From Actinoplanes utahensis (GTDB lineage Bacteria; Actinomycetota; Actinomycetes; Mycobacteriales; Micromonosporaceae), in NCBI RefSeq assembly GCF_016862455.1, contig NZ_BOMZ01000063.1, positions 1 through 64,000 of the forward strand: a stretch of DNA of 64,000 nucleotides, given 5' to 3'. A program made the translations under genes and the position numbers. A model generated the notes under the pieces. It was not told where the DNA came from, did no database searches, and worked only from the letters and a program-made list of their open reading frames with translations. Below are positions 41,235-50,029 of the stretch, piece by piece; the first letter of the stretch is position 1, and every line of letters starts with the position of its first letter.

Positions 41235-42509
41235 TCAGCGGGGCTCGCCGAGACCTCCGGTCAGGCGCGCGGGCTCGTACCGGGCGAAGCGCCCCTGATC
41301 GCCGAGCGCGGCGGAGGCGGTGTTGAGCGCCTCCGGTGACACCGCATCCCACCGCCCGGTGTCGATGCGGCGTTCCAGTGCGTGCAGGGCCGCGATCGAC
41401 TCGCCCGGCCGGAACGCGCAGTGCCCGGTGGCGTCCACATAGGCCTGCCGCAGCAACCCGCCGCTCCCGGCCCGCCGGACCAGCTTGCCGTACCAGTTCT
41501 CCTGCTCGACCGGCACGAGCTGGTCGACGGTGGTGTGGATGGTGAGTTCCGGCACGCCGAGCCGGCCGGTCGGCATGGACGTGCGGGCCAGCGTGACGAC
41601 CGCGCCGCGATCGGCGGTGATGTCCGCGTCCCGGGTCAGGGTCCGCAGATCGGCGGCGAGGTCGAGTCCGGCGTCGCGGTAGCGGGCGCGGACCTCGGCG
41701 GCCCGCGGGCTGCTGTGCAGCAGGGCGCTGAAGTCGACACCCCGGGTGGCGGAGCTGTTGCCGCCGGCGGCGAGTTCCACCTGTTGCCGGGCCGGCATCA
41801 CGAACTGCAGCGGGGGAGCGGTGCCGGGATCGTTGAGCAGCGCCGAGCCGAGCGCGATCCGGGCCCGCCCGGCCGGTGTCGCCCGGGCCTCGGTGACCAC
41901 GGCGGACAGTGCCGATGCGGCGGCCGACGCCTCGGCCGCGTCGGCGTACCGGACCAGCGGGATGTCCTGGTCCGGGGCGAGCAGGCGGGCCAGGGCGTAC
42001 TCGCCGAAGAGCTGGTAGTCGTTGAGGTTCAGCGCGCCCGCGACCAGCCCGCAGGTGGTCAGCGCGCCATCGATCAGACCGCGCGGGCGCTGCGCTTCGA
42101 GGGCGCTGACCAGCCCGCCCATCGAGGTGCCCCAGGCGATCGTGCGGCGGGCCGCGCCGGTGATCCGCTCGACGGCGTGCAGGGTCGCGAACTGGTCGTC
42201 GACGGCGGTGGCGAGCGCCCACAGCGACGGCCCGGAGTAGGAGGAACCGGCCAGCGCGTAACCCTGTGCGAGCAGTGCGGCCCTGGTCTCCGGGTTCGGC
42301 GCGTTCTGCGGCACGAGCGGCCCGAACCCGTGGCTGTAGAGGATCAGCGTGCCGTTCCAGGGGTCCGGGACGTCGGCGATCCAGGTGGCGCCGCTGCCGA
42401 GGGTGCCGGAGTAGCTGCCGGCGACGGCGTGTGCGGGCGTGGCCGGTGCGGTCAGCGCGGCGGCTGCGCACGTCACCAGCGTGGCGAGAAACGTTGCGAT
42501 CCTGCGCAT
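41235..42509 (-). CDS. Secreted alpha/beta hydrolase
   Basis: Exported protein of 424 residues with a signal peptide (RRIATFLATLVTCAAAALTA, cleavage near PAHA-VA). The hydrolase fold shows TLILYSHGFGPLVPQNAPNP (oxyanion region), the nucleophile elbow WGTSMGGLVS and a C-terminal His in DATGHCAFRPGES; the acid is probably the Asp in TTVDQLVPVEQ. It resembles secreted esterases or polyhydroxyalkanoate-oligomer hydrolases. The ATG at 42507-42509 follows an AT-richer promoter region with the 10-bp palindrome ACATGCATGT at 42522. Substrate not assignable. Confidence 0.82.
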   Translation of the reverse strand: MRRIATFLATLVTCAAAALTAPATPAHAVAGSYSGTLGSGATWIADVPDPWNGTLILYSHGFGPLVPQNAPNPETRAALLAQGYALAGSSYSGPSLWALATAVDDQFATLHAVERITGAARRTIAWGTSMGGLVSALEAQRPRGLIDGALTTCGLVAGALNLNDYQLFGEYALARLLAPDQDIPLVRYADAAEASAAASALSAVVTEARATPAGRARIALGSALLNDPGTAPPLQFVMPARQQVELAAGGNSSATRGVDFSALLHSSPRAAEVRARYRDAGLDLAADLRTLTRDADITADRGAVVTLARTSMPTGRLGVPELTIHTTVDQLVPVEQENWYGKLVRRAGSGGLLRQAYVDATGHCAFRPGESIAALHALERRIDTGRWDAVSPEALNTASAALGDQGRFARYEPARLTGGLGEPR

Positions 42510-42679
42510 GAACGCACCATGACATGCATGTGCATCGATGTACAGGTCTGTGTCGGCCACCGATGCGGGTCACGGCGACCAGGACGGCCGCGTAACCGGG
42601 GTCGCGCAGCCGGCCCGACCGGTGCAGGCCGTCGAGGCGACCGCGCAGATCGGAGCCTCGGACACCCGCTGATGGGTGA

Positions 42680-43615
42680 CTACGTCAGGAGGACCGCCGC
42701 GGCGGTCATGGCGAGCGCGGACAGCGGTGTGGACAGCGCGACCACGTCCCGGGCCAGGCCCTCCGCGGCGCGGTAGCGCAGCGCGAACACGAACACGTTC
42801 TGGGCCGCGGGCAGCGCCGCCGTCACCACCGCGACGAACACCTGGTCCGGGGTGAGACCGAGAAGGAAACGCCCGATCAGGTACGCCAGGACGGGCTGGA
42901 CCACGACCTTGCATGCGACCGCGAGGTACCGGTCCGGCGCGTCCGGCCCGGTCCGCAACGGCCGCGCGCCCGGCAACGACATCCCGAAGGCGAGCAGCGC
43001 GGCCGGCACCGCCGCCGCGCCGATCAACTCGAACGGCTCCAGCAGCAGGTCCGGCGGGGTCCATCCGGAGGCCGCGACCGCGATGCCGGCCGCCGACCCG
43101 ATCATGATCGGGTTGCGGGCGGGGAGCAGCGCCAGCCGGCGCGGGGACGGGCGGCCCTCCCCGCCGGCCAGATCCAGCACGGCCAGCGCGAACGGCGCCG
43201 CGAGCAGGACCTGGAAGAGCAGCACCGGTACGACGAGCGACACGTCCCCGAGAACGTACGCCGCGATCGCCAGCCCCATGTTGCCGGCGTTGACATAGGA
43301 AGCCCCGAGCGCGCCGATCGTGACGGTACGGGCGCCCCGCTTCCACAACAGCCGCGCCACCAGCGTGTAGAGCACCGCGACCACGATCGTCGACGCCACG
43401 AACGCCACCGATGCGCCGGTGACGATACGGTCCAGGCTGGTCCGGCTCAGCGTGGTGAACAGCAGCGCCGGCGTCGCCACCGAGAACACCAGATTCGCGA
43501 GCACCTGCGGCGCCTGCTCGCCGAGGACCCGGAACCGGGCCAGCACGTAGCCGACGGCCGCCAGCGCCCAGATCGTGGTGAACCCGCTGAGCACCCCCGC
43601 CATTCGATCGATCAT
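42680..43615 (-). CDS. Auxin-efflux-carrier (AEC) family permease
   Basis: A ten-helix transporter of 311 residues. Two fivefold helix blocks are visible, with the conserved N-terminal block (FTTIWALAAVGYVLARF, LANLVFSVATPALLF) and C-terminal block (VVVQPVLAYLIGRFLLG, VTAALPAAQNVFVFALRY). The AEC family exports small carboxylates or amino-acid-like compounds. The ATG at 43613-43615 is used; an in-frame ATG at 43601-43603 is an alternative start. It is divergent from a hypothetical gene with only 30 bp between starts, so the promoters must overlap. Confidence 0.88.
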   Translation of the reverse strand: MIDRMAGVLSGFTTIWALAAVGYVLARFRVLGEQAPQVLANLVFSVATPALLFTTLSRTSLDRIVTGASVAFVASTIVVAVLYTLVARLLWKRGARTVTIGALGASYVNAGNMGLAIAAYVLGDVSLVVPVLLFQVLLAAPFALAVLDLAGGEGRPSPRRLALLPARNPIMIGSAAGIAVAASGWTPPDLLLEPFELIGAAAVPAALLAFGMSLPGARPLRTGPDAPDRYLAVACKVVVQPVLAYLIGRFLLGLTPDQVFVAVVTAALPAAQNVFVFALRYRAAEGLARDVVALSTPLSALAMTAAAVLLT

Positions 43616-43645
43616 GCCCGTCGGCGTGCCGCTACCCTAGAAAGT

Positions 43646-44161
43646 GTGATCGACAACGTGCATCCCACCCGGACCGTCCACGTCGGCACCCGGGTCGTCG
43701 AGATCGACGAGCTGCTGGCGCCGCTGATCGAGACGCTGTGGGGCGCCGGGCTCGACACGTGGACCTGCTGCCAGGACGCCGGCGAGAGCAACGTCAGCTG
43801 GGTGGAGCGGCTTCCGCACATGGCCGACTACGTCGAGCGCCGCCGGGGCTGGGCGTTCGTCGACTTCCCGATCGACGACGGCCTGCGGTTCCTCGACCTG
43901 GTCGCGCAGGGCGGCCCGCGGGACGCGTTCTATCTGCGGACGGCGCACTGGGCCGCGCCGGACGCCTGGGATGTGAAGATCAAGCCGATGGACCGGGCGC
44001 TGTTCGAGCCCGCGCAACCGTCGTCGTTCGGGCTGCGGCTGCTTCAGGTGTGCTTCCCGGTCACCGACCTGCCGGAGCTGGAGGCACGGCTGGCCCGCTC
44101 GCTGGCCGGTGACCCGGTGCCGCCGGGCCCGATCGACCGCAGCTCGCTCAACCAGGACTGA
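43646..44161 (+). CDS. Hypothetical protein, 171 residues
   Basis: Soluble protein from the GTG at 43646. Notable segments are TRVVEIDELLAPLIETLWGA, LDTWTCCQDAGESNVSWVER, RRGWAFVDFPIDDGLRFLDL and WDVKIKPMDRALFE. The vicinal cysteine pair in the N-terminal third and the conserved aromatic residues suggest a compact fold, but I do not recognise the family. It is divergent from the AEC permease. The sequence looks well ordered and is not a shadow of another frame. Confidence 0.7.
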   Translation: MIDNVHPTRTVHVGTRVVEIDELLAPLIETLWGAGLDTWTCCQDAGESNVSWVERLPHMADYVERRRGWAFVDFPIDDGLRFLDLVAQGGPRDAFYLRTAHWAAPDAWDVKIKPMDRALFEPAQPSSFGLRLLQVCFPVTDLPELEARLARSLAGDPVPPGPIDRSSLNQD

Positions 44162-44175
44162 CCGGCCGGTCGCTT

Positions 44176-44370
44176 CTCCGGTTCTTCACCTCCGGTTCTT
44201 CACCTCCGGTTCTTCACCTCCGGCGCGGAGCCGGCGGGTCGCCTCACCTTGGGCGCGGAGCCGGCGGGTCGCCTCACCTTGGGCGCGGAGCCGGCGGGTC
44301 GCCTCACCTCCGGCGCGAAGCCGGCGGGTCGCCTCACCTTCGGCGTGGAGCCGGCCGGTCGCCGAGACGT
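44176..44370. repeat. Two tandem arrays: 14-bp x3 and 30-bp x5
   Basis: A 14-bp unit (TTCTTCACCTCCGG) is repeated three times from about 44180. From 44221 a 30-bp unit follows in exact register at 44221, 44251, 44281, 44311 and 44341, containing GAGCCGGCGGGTCGCCTCAC. The last, most diverged unit forms the final codons and stop of the TetR gene ending at 44334, so the array appears to have grown from that gene end. Confidence 0.9.
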
Positions 44371-45065
44371 TCCAGCCAGCGGTCCAGGAGAGCCGTCTCG
44401 GCCGTTTCCAGCGCGCGGGTGCCGGTCAGCGCCAGCCGGGCACGCAGCTGCCGGGCGGCGGCGCCGACCGGATCCGGGGTGTCGGCGGCGGCCGGGGTGG
44501 TCAGCACGGCGGCGAAGACGGCGTCGCGCATCCGGTGCGACAGGGCCGGGTCGTCGAAGAGGGCCGGCTGGGCGATGTGGCTGAGTGCGACGCCGACGTT
44601 CGCCGGCAGGATCAGCTGCGCGGCCAGGCGCGGAGTGGTGACCAGGGCGCCGGCGGCGGCGCACCGAGTCAGGCTCGCCTCGAGCAATTCCATGATCCGG
44701 TGGTGGGCGGTGGCGGCGGACCGGGGCCGGGGCGCGAACATCAGCTGGTACAGCGCGGGTTCGGCGGCGGCGAACGACATGTGGTCGTCCCAGCCGGTGT
44801 GCAGATCGGCGACCGGGTCGTCGGTGATCGCCAGGGCGGCCTTACGGTCCGCGTACCGCTGGAAGCCCTGATCGGCGACCGCATCGAGAAGTCCTCGCTT
44901 GTCGCCGAACAGCCGGTAGAGGACCGGCTGGGTGACGCCGACCTCCTCGCAGACCGCACGGGTTGCGATGTCGCCGTCGGCGGAGGCGGCGAGCTGCCGC
45001 CCGGCGGCCTCGATCAGCGCGGCACGAGCGGTGACGTCCTCGGAAGGTCTGCGGCGCCGGTCCAT
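44334..45065 (-). CDS. TetR-family regulator divergent from SDR
   Basis: A 243-residue TetR protein with the helix-turn-helix IATRAVCEEVGVTQPVLYRL near residues 33-52 and FGDKRGLLDAVADQGF just after. The C-terminal domain is helical. The last residues (RLGDRPAPRRR) are encoded by the final unit of a 30-bp tandem array, so the tail length may vary between strains. The ATG (45063-45065) is divergent from the SDR gene, with an 81-bp shared promoter region. It is the likely repressor of that reductase. Confidence 0.88.
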   Translation of the reverse strand: MDRRRRPSEDVTARAALIEAAGRQLAASADGDIATRAVCEEVGVTQPVLYRLFGDKRGLLDAVADQGFQRYADRKAALAITDDPVADLHTGWDDHMSFAAAEPALYQLMFAPRPRSAATAHHRIMELLEASLTRCAAAGALVTTPRLAAQLILPANVGVALSHIAQPALFDDPALSHRMRDAVFAAVLTTPAAADTPDPVGAAARQLRARLALTGTRALETAETALLDRWLERLGDRPAPRRR

Positions 45066-45146
45066 GAAGCGATGATACGCGGCTACGCTAGCGACGATTC
45101 GATATCAGTGCTACGGTCAGTTGGTAACGACGATAATGGAGTGGGA

Positions 45147-45884
45147 ATGACCGAGCATCAGCGTGTCGCCGTCGTCACCGGAGCGTCCCGGGGCATCGGC
45201 CGGTCCATCGCGATCGCCCTGGCCGCGGCCGGGCAGGCCGTCGTCGTCGGATATGCCGGCAACGAGCAGGCCGCGCGAGAGGTCGTCGCCGAGGTGACCG
45301 CGGCCGGCGGGCAGGCCGTCGCGGCGCGGGCCGACGTGGCCGACGAAAAGCAGGTCGCGGCCATGTTCGACACCGCGGCCGAGACCTTCGGCGGCGTCGA
45401 CGTGGTGGTCAACTCCGCCGGGCGGATGGCCCTGTCCACCATCGCCGACCTGGACCTCGACGACCTCGACGCGATGCACCGCACCAACATCCGGGGCACG
45501 TTCGTGGTCGCCCGCGAGGCTGCCCGCCGGGTCCGGTCCGGTGGCGCGATCGTCGCCCTGTCCACCTCGATCACCGGCTTGCAGCTGCCGACCTACGGCG
45601 CCTATGCCGCGAGTAAGGGCGCAGTCGAGGCGATGATCCTCATCCTGGCCCGTGAGCTGCGCGGACGCGACATCACGGTGAACGCGGTGGCCCCCGGCCC
45701 GACCGCCACCGAGCTGTTCCTGACCGGCAAGGACGCCGCGACCATCGACCGGATGGCCAAGCAGCCGCCGCTCGAGCGCCTCGGCGCCCCGTCCGACATC
45801 GCCGGCGTGGTCGCCTTCCTCACCGGCCCGGCCGGCCGCTGGGTCAACGGTCAGACCCTCCGCGCCAACGGCGGCATCATCTGA
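45147..45884 (+). CDS. Short-chain dehydrogenase/reductase
   Basis: Classical SDR of 245 residues: TGASRGIGRSIA nucleotide loop, NSAG, catalytic Ser in VALSTSITG and YAASK, then the C-terminal NGQTLRANGGII typical of FabG-like enzymes. The absence of Asp after the second strand and GYAGNEQ at that position suggest NADPH use. The ATG at 45147 follows GTGGGA. It is paired divergently with a TetR gene, a common arrangement for detoxifying reductases. Substrate unknown. It converges on the FUSC transporter gene. Confidence 0.9.
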   Translation: MTEHQRVAVVTGASRGIGRSIAIALAAAGQAVVVGYAGNEQAAREVVAEVTAAGGQAVAARADVADEKQVAAMFDTAAETFGGVDVVVNSAGRMALSTIADLDLDDLDAMHRTNIRGTFVVAREAARRVRSGGAIVALSTSITGLQLPTYGAYAASKGAVEAMILILARELRGRDITVNAVAPGPTATELFLTGKDAATIDRMAKQPPLERLGAPSDIAGVVAFLTGPAGRWVNGQTLRANGGII

Positions 45885-45891
45885 CCCGAGA

Positions 45892-47256
45892 TCAAACCCG
45901 CTTGCGGGTCCGGGTGAACGCGCGCCGCTTCAACGTCCCGTGCGAGTTGACGACCTTCCGTTCCCAGATCAGCCGCACCGCGGGCAGCACCTCGGAGACC
46001 GCCGGAATGCCGGCCGCCGGCTCGCGCAGGCCCACCGCGAGGGCCGGCGCCGACCGTTCCAGCGACCCGGTCATCCGGTCGATGTCGGTGATGATCGACC
46101 CGGTCAGCACCAGCACCCCGGTGTCGTCCACCTCGGTACGCACCTGCCGCAGCGTGCGCTTGCGTTCCTCGCGCAGATTGTCCAGCAGCTCGTACAGGTG
46201 GCAGGTGTCCTCAAGCACGTCGGCCCGCGGGTCCGCGACCAGCTGCGCGTGCGCGGCGAAGGCCTCCGAAGCGGCGATGAGCACCTGACCGATCTGCGCC
46301 GGCACATCCGGTGATCCCGGAGTGGCGACCGCGTCGAACATCGATCGGGCCACCGAGTTGACCTGGTGAACCCCGTGCTTCAAAGCGCGGGCGGTCTGCT
46401 CCAGCCGCATCACCCGCGTCGCCGAGGTGGTCAGCGACCAGCGGGCATGCTGGACCAGTTCCTCGACCGCGTCGGAGGCCTCGGCGAACTCCTCGTCCAG
46501 TTCCCGCGAACGGGCCAGCCATTCGGTGGCCTGCTCCCGGCTGTAACCGTCACCCACCCCGGCGCCGAGCCGCCGGAGCAGCCGGGCGATCTCCGATGAC
46601 AGCTCGGCCAGCTTCCACCGCGCCCGCTCCAGCGGAGTCATCCCGCTGACCAGCGGCGAGAGGATCACCCCGACGACGATCCCGAGTACGGTCGCGGCAA
46701 CCCGCTGCCACACGAACGTCTCGGTGACCGCCGTACCCCCGACCAGGATGGCGAGCGACGTCAACGGCACCGTCGCCGAGCTGTCCCCGAGCCGGATCAA
46801 CCGCCCCGCCGCCAGCCCACCCCCGGCGATCAGCGCGATCGTCCACGGCGTGGTGCCGAACGCCCCCCACACCATCACCGCGAAACCGATCCCGGCCAGG
46901 GTGCCGACCAGCCGCTGCGTGCCCTCCCGGACCGACGCGTGCGAACTCATCTGAATCGACAGTGTCGCCGAGATCGCCGCCGTCACCGGCCCGACCAGAT
47001 GCAACGTCTCCGCCGCCGCCCACGCGATGCCCGCGGCCACCCCGGTGACGAGCACCTCCCGTACGGTGTCCGGCTCGACCCGCTGATGAAACGCCCGGGC
47101 CAGCCGCCGCAGCCGCGCGGGCAGATGCGGCCGTACCCGCCCGAGCGCCGCCCGGCAGGCCAGTTCGACAGTCGGTTTGACCTTGCGGCGCAGAAGCGTG
47201 GCGACCACCGCGCACAGCACGAGACCGAGAGCGACGGCGACAAGCGGCTGGGACAA
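45892..47256 (-). CDS. FUSC/aromatic-acid exporter-like membrane protein
   Basis: A 454-residue protein with about six membrane helices in the first half (LVAVALGLVLCAVVATLL, VLVTGVAAGIAWAAAETLHL, LAGIGFAVMVWGAF, WTIALIAGGGLAAGR, SLAILVGGTAVTETF, VLGIVVGVILSPL). A long helical cytosolic domain follows, with conserved charged segments (LEERKRTLRQVR-like). This is the layout of the FUSC/YccS/ArAE group, which exports aromatic acids or similar toxic compounds. It uses a TTG start at 47254-47256, with GAGGAAG upstream. No partner membrane-fusion gene is adjacent. Confidence 0.8.
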   Translation of the reverse strand: MSQPLVAVALGLVLCAVVATLLRRKVKPTVELACRAALGRVRPHLPARLRRLARAFHQRVEPDTVREVLVTGVAAGIAWAAAETLHLVGPVTAAISATLSIQMSSHASVREGTQRLVGTLAGIGFAVMVWGAFGTTPWTIALIAGGGLAAGRLIRLGDSSATVPLTSLAILVGGTAVTETFVWQRVAATVLGIVVGVILSPLVSGMTPLERARWKLAELSSEIARLLRRLGAGVGDGYSREQATEWLARSRELDEEFAEASDAVEELVQHARWSLTTSATRVMRLEQTARALKHGVHQVNSVARSMFDAVATPGSPDVPAQIGQVLIAASEAFAAHAQLVADPRADVLEDTCHLYELLDNLREERKRTLRQVRTEVDDTGVLVLTGSIITDIDRMTGSLERSAPALAVGLREPAAGIPAVSEVLPAVRLIWERKVVNSHGTLKRRAFTRTRKRV

Positions 47257-47849
47257 CGGAGCGGGCTTCCTCTTCGCGTCGAATTGCTATGTCGCAAAAG
47301 GTATTGCCAACAGCCCGCCGATAAGCGGAAATGCCGGAAATGTGACCGGCGTCGCCCCGCCCGGACGGTCACCCGTCCACACCTGCGCCCATGTTTCTGG
47401 TCCGGCCCGTTTCCGCTGTTCCTGCCCTCTCGCCCTGCTTGCACCGCGCTGTCGTCCCCCGTCCGTGGCTGAGTGCCGTTGCCGCCTGCTTGAGCCGCAC
47501 CGTCATCCCATGTTCGTGTTCGTTCCTATCAACCGCCTTTGTGGTGCTATCGGGTCAGCTTTATCCGTTGAACTCCTGCGGGATGCTTACGGCCGTTTAC
47601 CGGTTTCCTGTCCGTCCCGGGCGCTGCTGATACCTGCTCGGCCCATCTCCGCCTTTCTGATATCGCCCCTGCGTTTCCTCTCGTGTCCACCTCTCTGCCC
47701 GACTCGCCGCGCCCGTGCCGTGCCCGCGCATGCCGCGCCCCGCCTGTGCCGTGCCGTGCATGCCGCGCCGCGCCCGCGCCGACGGACGGCGCGGGCGCGG
47801 GATGGTTCGGAGCAGATATCGGTGCTGGTACTGGCGTGGGACTGCCGAA
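47257..47849. other. Gene-free region of about 590 bp
   Basis: No convincing coding frame was seen on either strand. The right part (about 47690-47810) is a low-complexity run of CCGCGC and GTGCCGTGC variants. The left part, next to the TTG of the transporter, is less GC-rich and probably holds its promoter. Confidence 0.5.
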
Positions 47850-49295
47850 TCAGATGGTGGTGTTGCGGCGCCGGGCTCGGGTGAGCCACAGCAGAAGCGT
47901 GCCGAGCAGGATCGCGCCCAGCCCGCTTGCCGCGACCACCAGCAGCGGGAGACTGTCGGACGGGCCGGTGGTCGGCAGGCTGGAGCCGGTGTCGTCGCTG
48001 GTAGTGGTGGCGGTCTTCGTGCCGGCGGTGGTACCGCCACTGGTCGTCCGGCTGCCCGCGTCGGTGCCGGTCTTCGTGGTGGCGCTGATGTTCTTCGTAG
48101 TAGCGCCGGTGTTCGGGTCAGTACCGGTACCCGGGCCGCTACCCGTACCGGCACCAGGGCCGGCACCAGGGGCGCTGTCGATGCCAGGGTCCGTACCGCT
48201 CGCCGGGATTCCGGCCGTGTCGCTGTCCGGGGCTTCCTCGATCACCTCGACCGTGGTCTCGGCTGTTGCGCCGGAGATGCGGCCGGTTGCCTGGAGTGTC
48301 GCGTTGCCCGCTCGGGTGAGGGGCACCTGGACGCTGAATCCGCCGTTGCCGTCCGCCGTCGTGGTGATGGCCGCGGCTGCGTCGGAGCCGGGCTGGGATG
48401 CCGCGGCCGCGTCGGTGCTCGAGTAGCGCACATCCACCGAGACGGTCTCGTTCGGCTGCATGCCGCTGCCGGAGAACGTGATGGTTCCACCCGGCTCGAC
48501 CGTGCCGTCCGAGACGTCGGCGGACGGTGTCCCCGTCGACTGCGTGGTCGTCGCCGGCGCCTCCTTCGAAGGAGCCTCCGCGGGCGGAGTCGCTCCCGAC
48601 TGAGTCGCTGCTGCCGGCGCCTCCTTCGAAGGAGCCTCCGCGGGCGGAGTCGCTCCCGACTGAGTCGCTGCTGCCGGCGTCTCCGCGGACGGAGCCTCCT
48701 CGGAAGGTGTTCCCTCGGACGAGGTCTCCTCGGCGGGCGCCTCCTCGGACGGTGCTTCTTCGGCCGCCGTCTCCTCGGATGCCGCTTCCTCGGCGGACGT
48801 TTCGTCCGCCGGTGTGCCGTCGGATGTCGCTTCGTCGGACTGCGCTTCGTCGGATGCCGCTTCCTCCGACGGTCCCTCCTCCGACGGTCCCTCCTCTGAG
48901 GGTCCCTCCTCCGACGGTCCCCCTTCGGAGGGCGCCTCTTCGGTGGATGCCTCCTCGGATGCCGCTTCGTCGGACTGCGTGTCCTCAGCGGGTGCTTCCT
49001 CCGCCGGAGCTTCCTCGGAGGGGTCCGTCGACGGTGCCGAATCCGTGAGCGCCCGAGTCGATGCCGAGTCCGCTGGACGGGGGACGGTCGGCGTTGCCGC
49101 AGCTGCCCCAGCCGGTGCCGACTGTTCCGAATCCGCTGCGGCCGGGGGCGACGGCGGTGCCGAAGGCGACGGTGAAGGGGGCGGTGGAGAGGGGGATGCG
49201 GATGGCGTCAGGGCGGGGTCGGCGAAGGCCGCCGCGGGTGCCAGCGCGATAGTGGCCGTCATGACCAGCGCGCTCATGATCCGATGACGAGGCAT
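47850..49295 (-). CDS. LPXTG-type surface protein with Glu/Ser/Pro repeats
   Basis: Cell-wall-anchored protein of 481 residues. The signal peptide is SALVMTATIALAPAAAFA. A disordered region of about 240 residues follows, made of SEEAPAEE, SEEGPSEEG and ATQSGATPPAEAPSKEAP repeats. A beta-sandwich-like domain comes next (VEPGGTITFSGSGMQPNETV to TVEVIEEAP), then a Gly/Thr-rich linker. The end is LPTTG, a hydrophobic helix (LPLLVVAASGLGAILLGTLL) and the basic tail RARRRN, the complete sortase sorting signal. No sortase lies nearby. The ATG at 49293-49295 has GGGGAG upstream. It is likely an adhesin or wall spacer. Confidence 0.85.
   Translation of the reverse strand: MPRHRIMSALVMTATIALAPAAAFADPALTPSASPSPPPPSPSPSAPPSPPAAADSEQSAPAGAAAATPTVPRPADSASTRALTDSAPSTDPSEEAPAEEAPAEDTQSDEAASEEASTEEAPSEGGPSEEGPSEEGPSEEGPSEEAASDEAQSDEATSDGTPADETSAEEAASEETAAEEAPSEEAPAEETSSEGTPSEEAPSAETPAAATQSGATPPAEAPSKEAPAAATQSGATPPAEAPSKEAPATTTQSTGTPSADVSDGTVEPGGTITFSGSGMQPNETVSVDVRYSSTDAAAASQPGSDAAAAITTTADGNGGFSVQVPLTRAGNATLQATGRISGATAETTVEVIEEAPDSDTAGIPASGTDPGIDSAPGAGPGAGTGSGPGTGTDPNTGATTKNISATTKTGTDAGSRTTSGGTTAGTKTATTTSDDTGSSLPTTGPSDSLPLLVVAASGLGAILLGTLLLWLTRARRRNTTI
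48553..48679. repeat. 60-bp exact tandem duplication inside the surface-protein gene
   Basis: The segment starting at 48553 repeats with a 60-bp period for slightly more than two copies, coding for two ATQSGATPPAEAPSKEAPA units. Both copies are almost base-identical, pointing to recent expansion. Confidence 0.9.
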
Positions 49296-49622
49296 GGGGT
49301 CTCCCCGAAGGTTGGTGAGGAGAACACGTGACTGGCGCCTGGCTCGGATGTTGTCGTGCAGGTCCACACAGGCCTCCCGAACTGTGAATAATCCCCACGA
49401 TATCGGCGTAAGCCCTTTAAACCGGAAAAACCAACTTTTTGTACGGGGCCGGCCCGGATCAGGTCCCGCCGGAGCGCGGCAAATCCGGGCCTCGGCCGCC
49501 CGTGAAGGCCGAAGCGCCCACGACCTCGAGCCGGACGGCGAGGTTGATAGCCCGCGGCCCGAAACCAGTACTGCTACGGCGGATCCCGGCATGGAGCGCT
49601 TCTAGGCCGGTTGCGGTTTCGT

Positions 49623-49679
49623 CCGGCTGGCTGTGGCTGCTGACTCAAGGTGTTCGAGTCAGCAGCCACAACCAGCCGG
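49623..49679. repeat. Long hairpin, family copy B
   Basis: A 24-bp stem with one mismatch (49623-49646 and 49656-49679) around a nine-base loop. The outer arms CCGGCTGG and CCAGCCGG match the hairpins at 22754 and 52413, while the inner arm sequence differs and still pairs. Confidence 0.8.
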
Positions 49680-49947
49680 GGGTGACCGGGACGGGCATGC
49701 ATGACCCGGACCGGGGAGACGGTCGTGAGGGGATGCCTGCCGTCGGCGCCGCGAGGCACGGGACGTTGCGTGGCCCGTACCGGAGCGTGGTGTGAGAGAA
49801 GCGCCGCGGACCGGAAGCGGGCAAACCGCCGTAGCATGCCGAAACGTCCGCGGTCCGGTGCGGCCGGAAGCCCTCGCGACAGCCGCGGCTTGGGGTCGGC
49901 GGAAGGGCAGAAGGTGGCTGCGGCCGGGCGCCGGCGGAGGCGGTGGC

Positions 49948-50015
49948 CTGGCGGAGGCGGGCGGTCGGCGGGGGCGGTGGGCTGGCGGAGGCGGGCGGTC
50001 GGCGGGGGCGGTGGG
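49948..50015. repeat. 34-bp tandem repeat downstream of the sensor kinase
   Basis: Two exact copies (49948-49981 and 49982-50015) containing GGCGGAGGCGGGCGGTCGG, followed by a third partial copy. The array ends just outside the stop of the GAF/PAS kinase gene at 50030. Confidence 0.85.
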
Positions 50016-50029
50016 TTGGCGGGGTGGAG

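Larger units (their letters stand above)
49296..50029. other. Gene-free region of about 730 bp with hairpin and repeats
   Basis: Lies upstream of the surface-protein start and downstream of the sensor-kinase end. It holds an AT-richer stretch at about 49390-49440 (probable promoter), a 24-bp-stem hairpin at 49623-49679 and a 34-bp direct repeat at 49948-50015. No gene is supported. Confidence 0.5.

Noticed and set aside
42530..42680. Possible gene remnant (LRGRLDGLHRSGRLRDPGYA in the minus direction)
   Set aside because: A short coding-like stretch without start, stop context or a recognised family; too little to annotate.
47683..48426. Plus-strand frame opposite the surface-protein gene
   Set aside because: Shadow of the minus-strand LPXTG gene; Val/Ser-rich with no fold signature.
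49300..49440. Possible riboswitch in the leader of the surface-protein gene
   Set aside because: No known riboswitch consensus, such as the c-di-AMP type, could be matched by eye.
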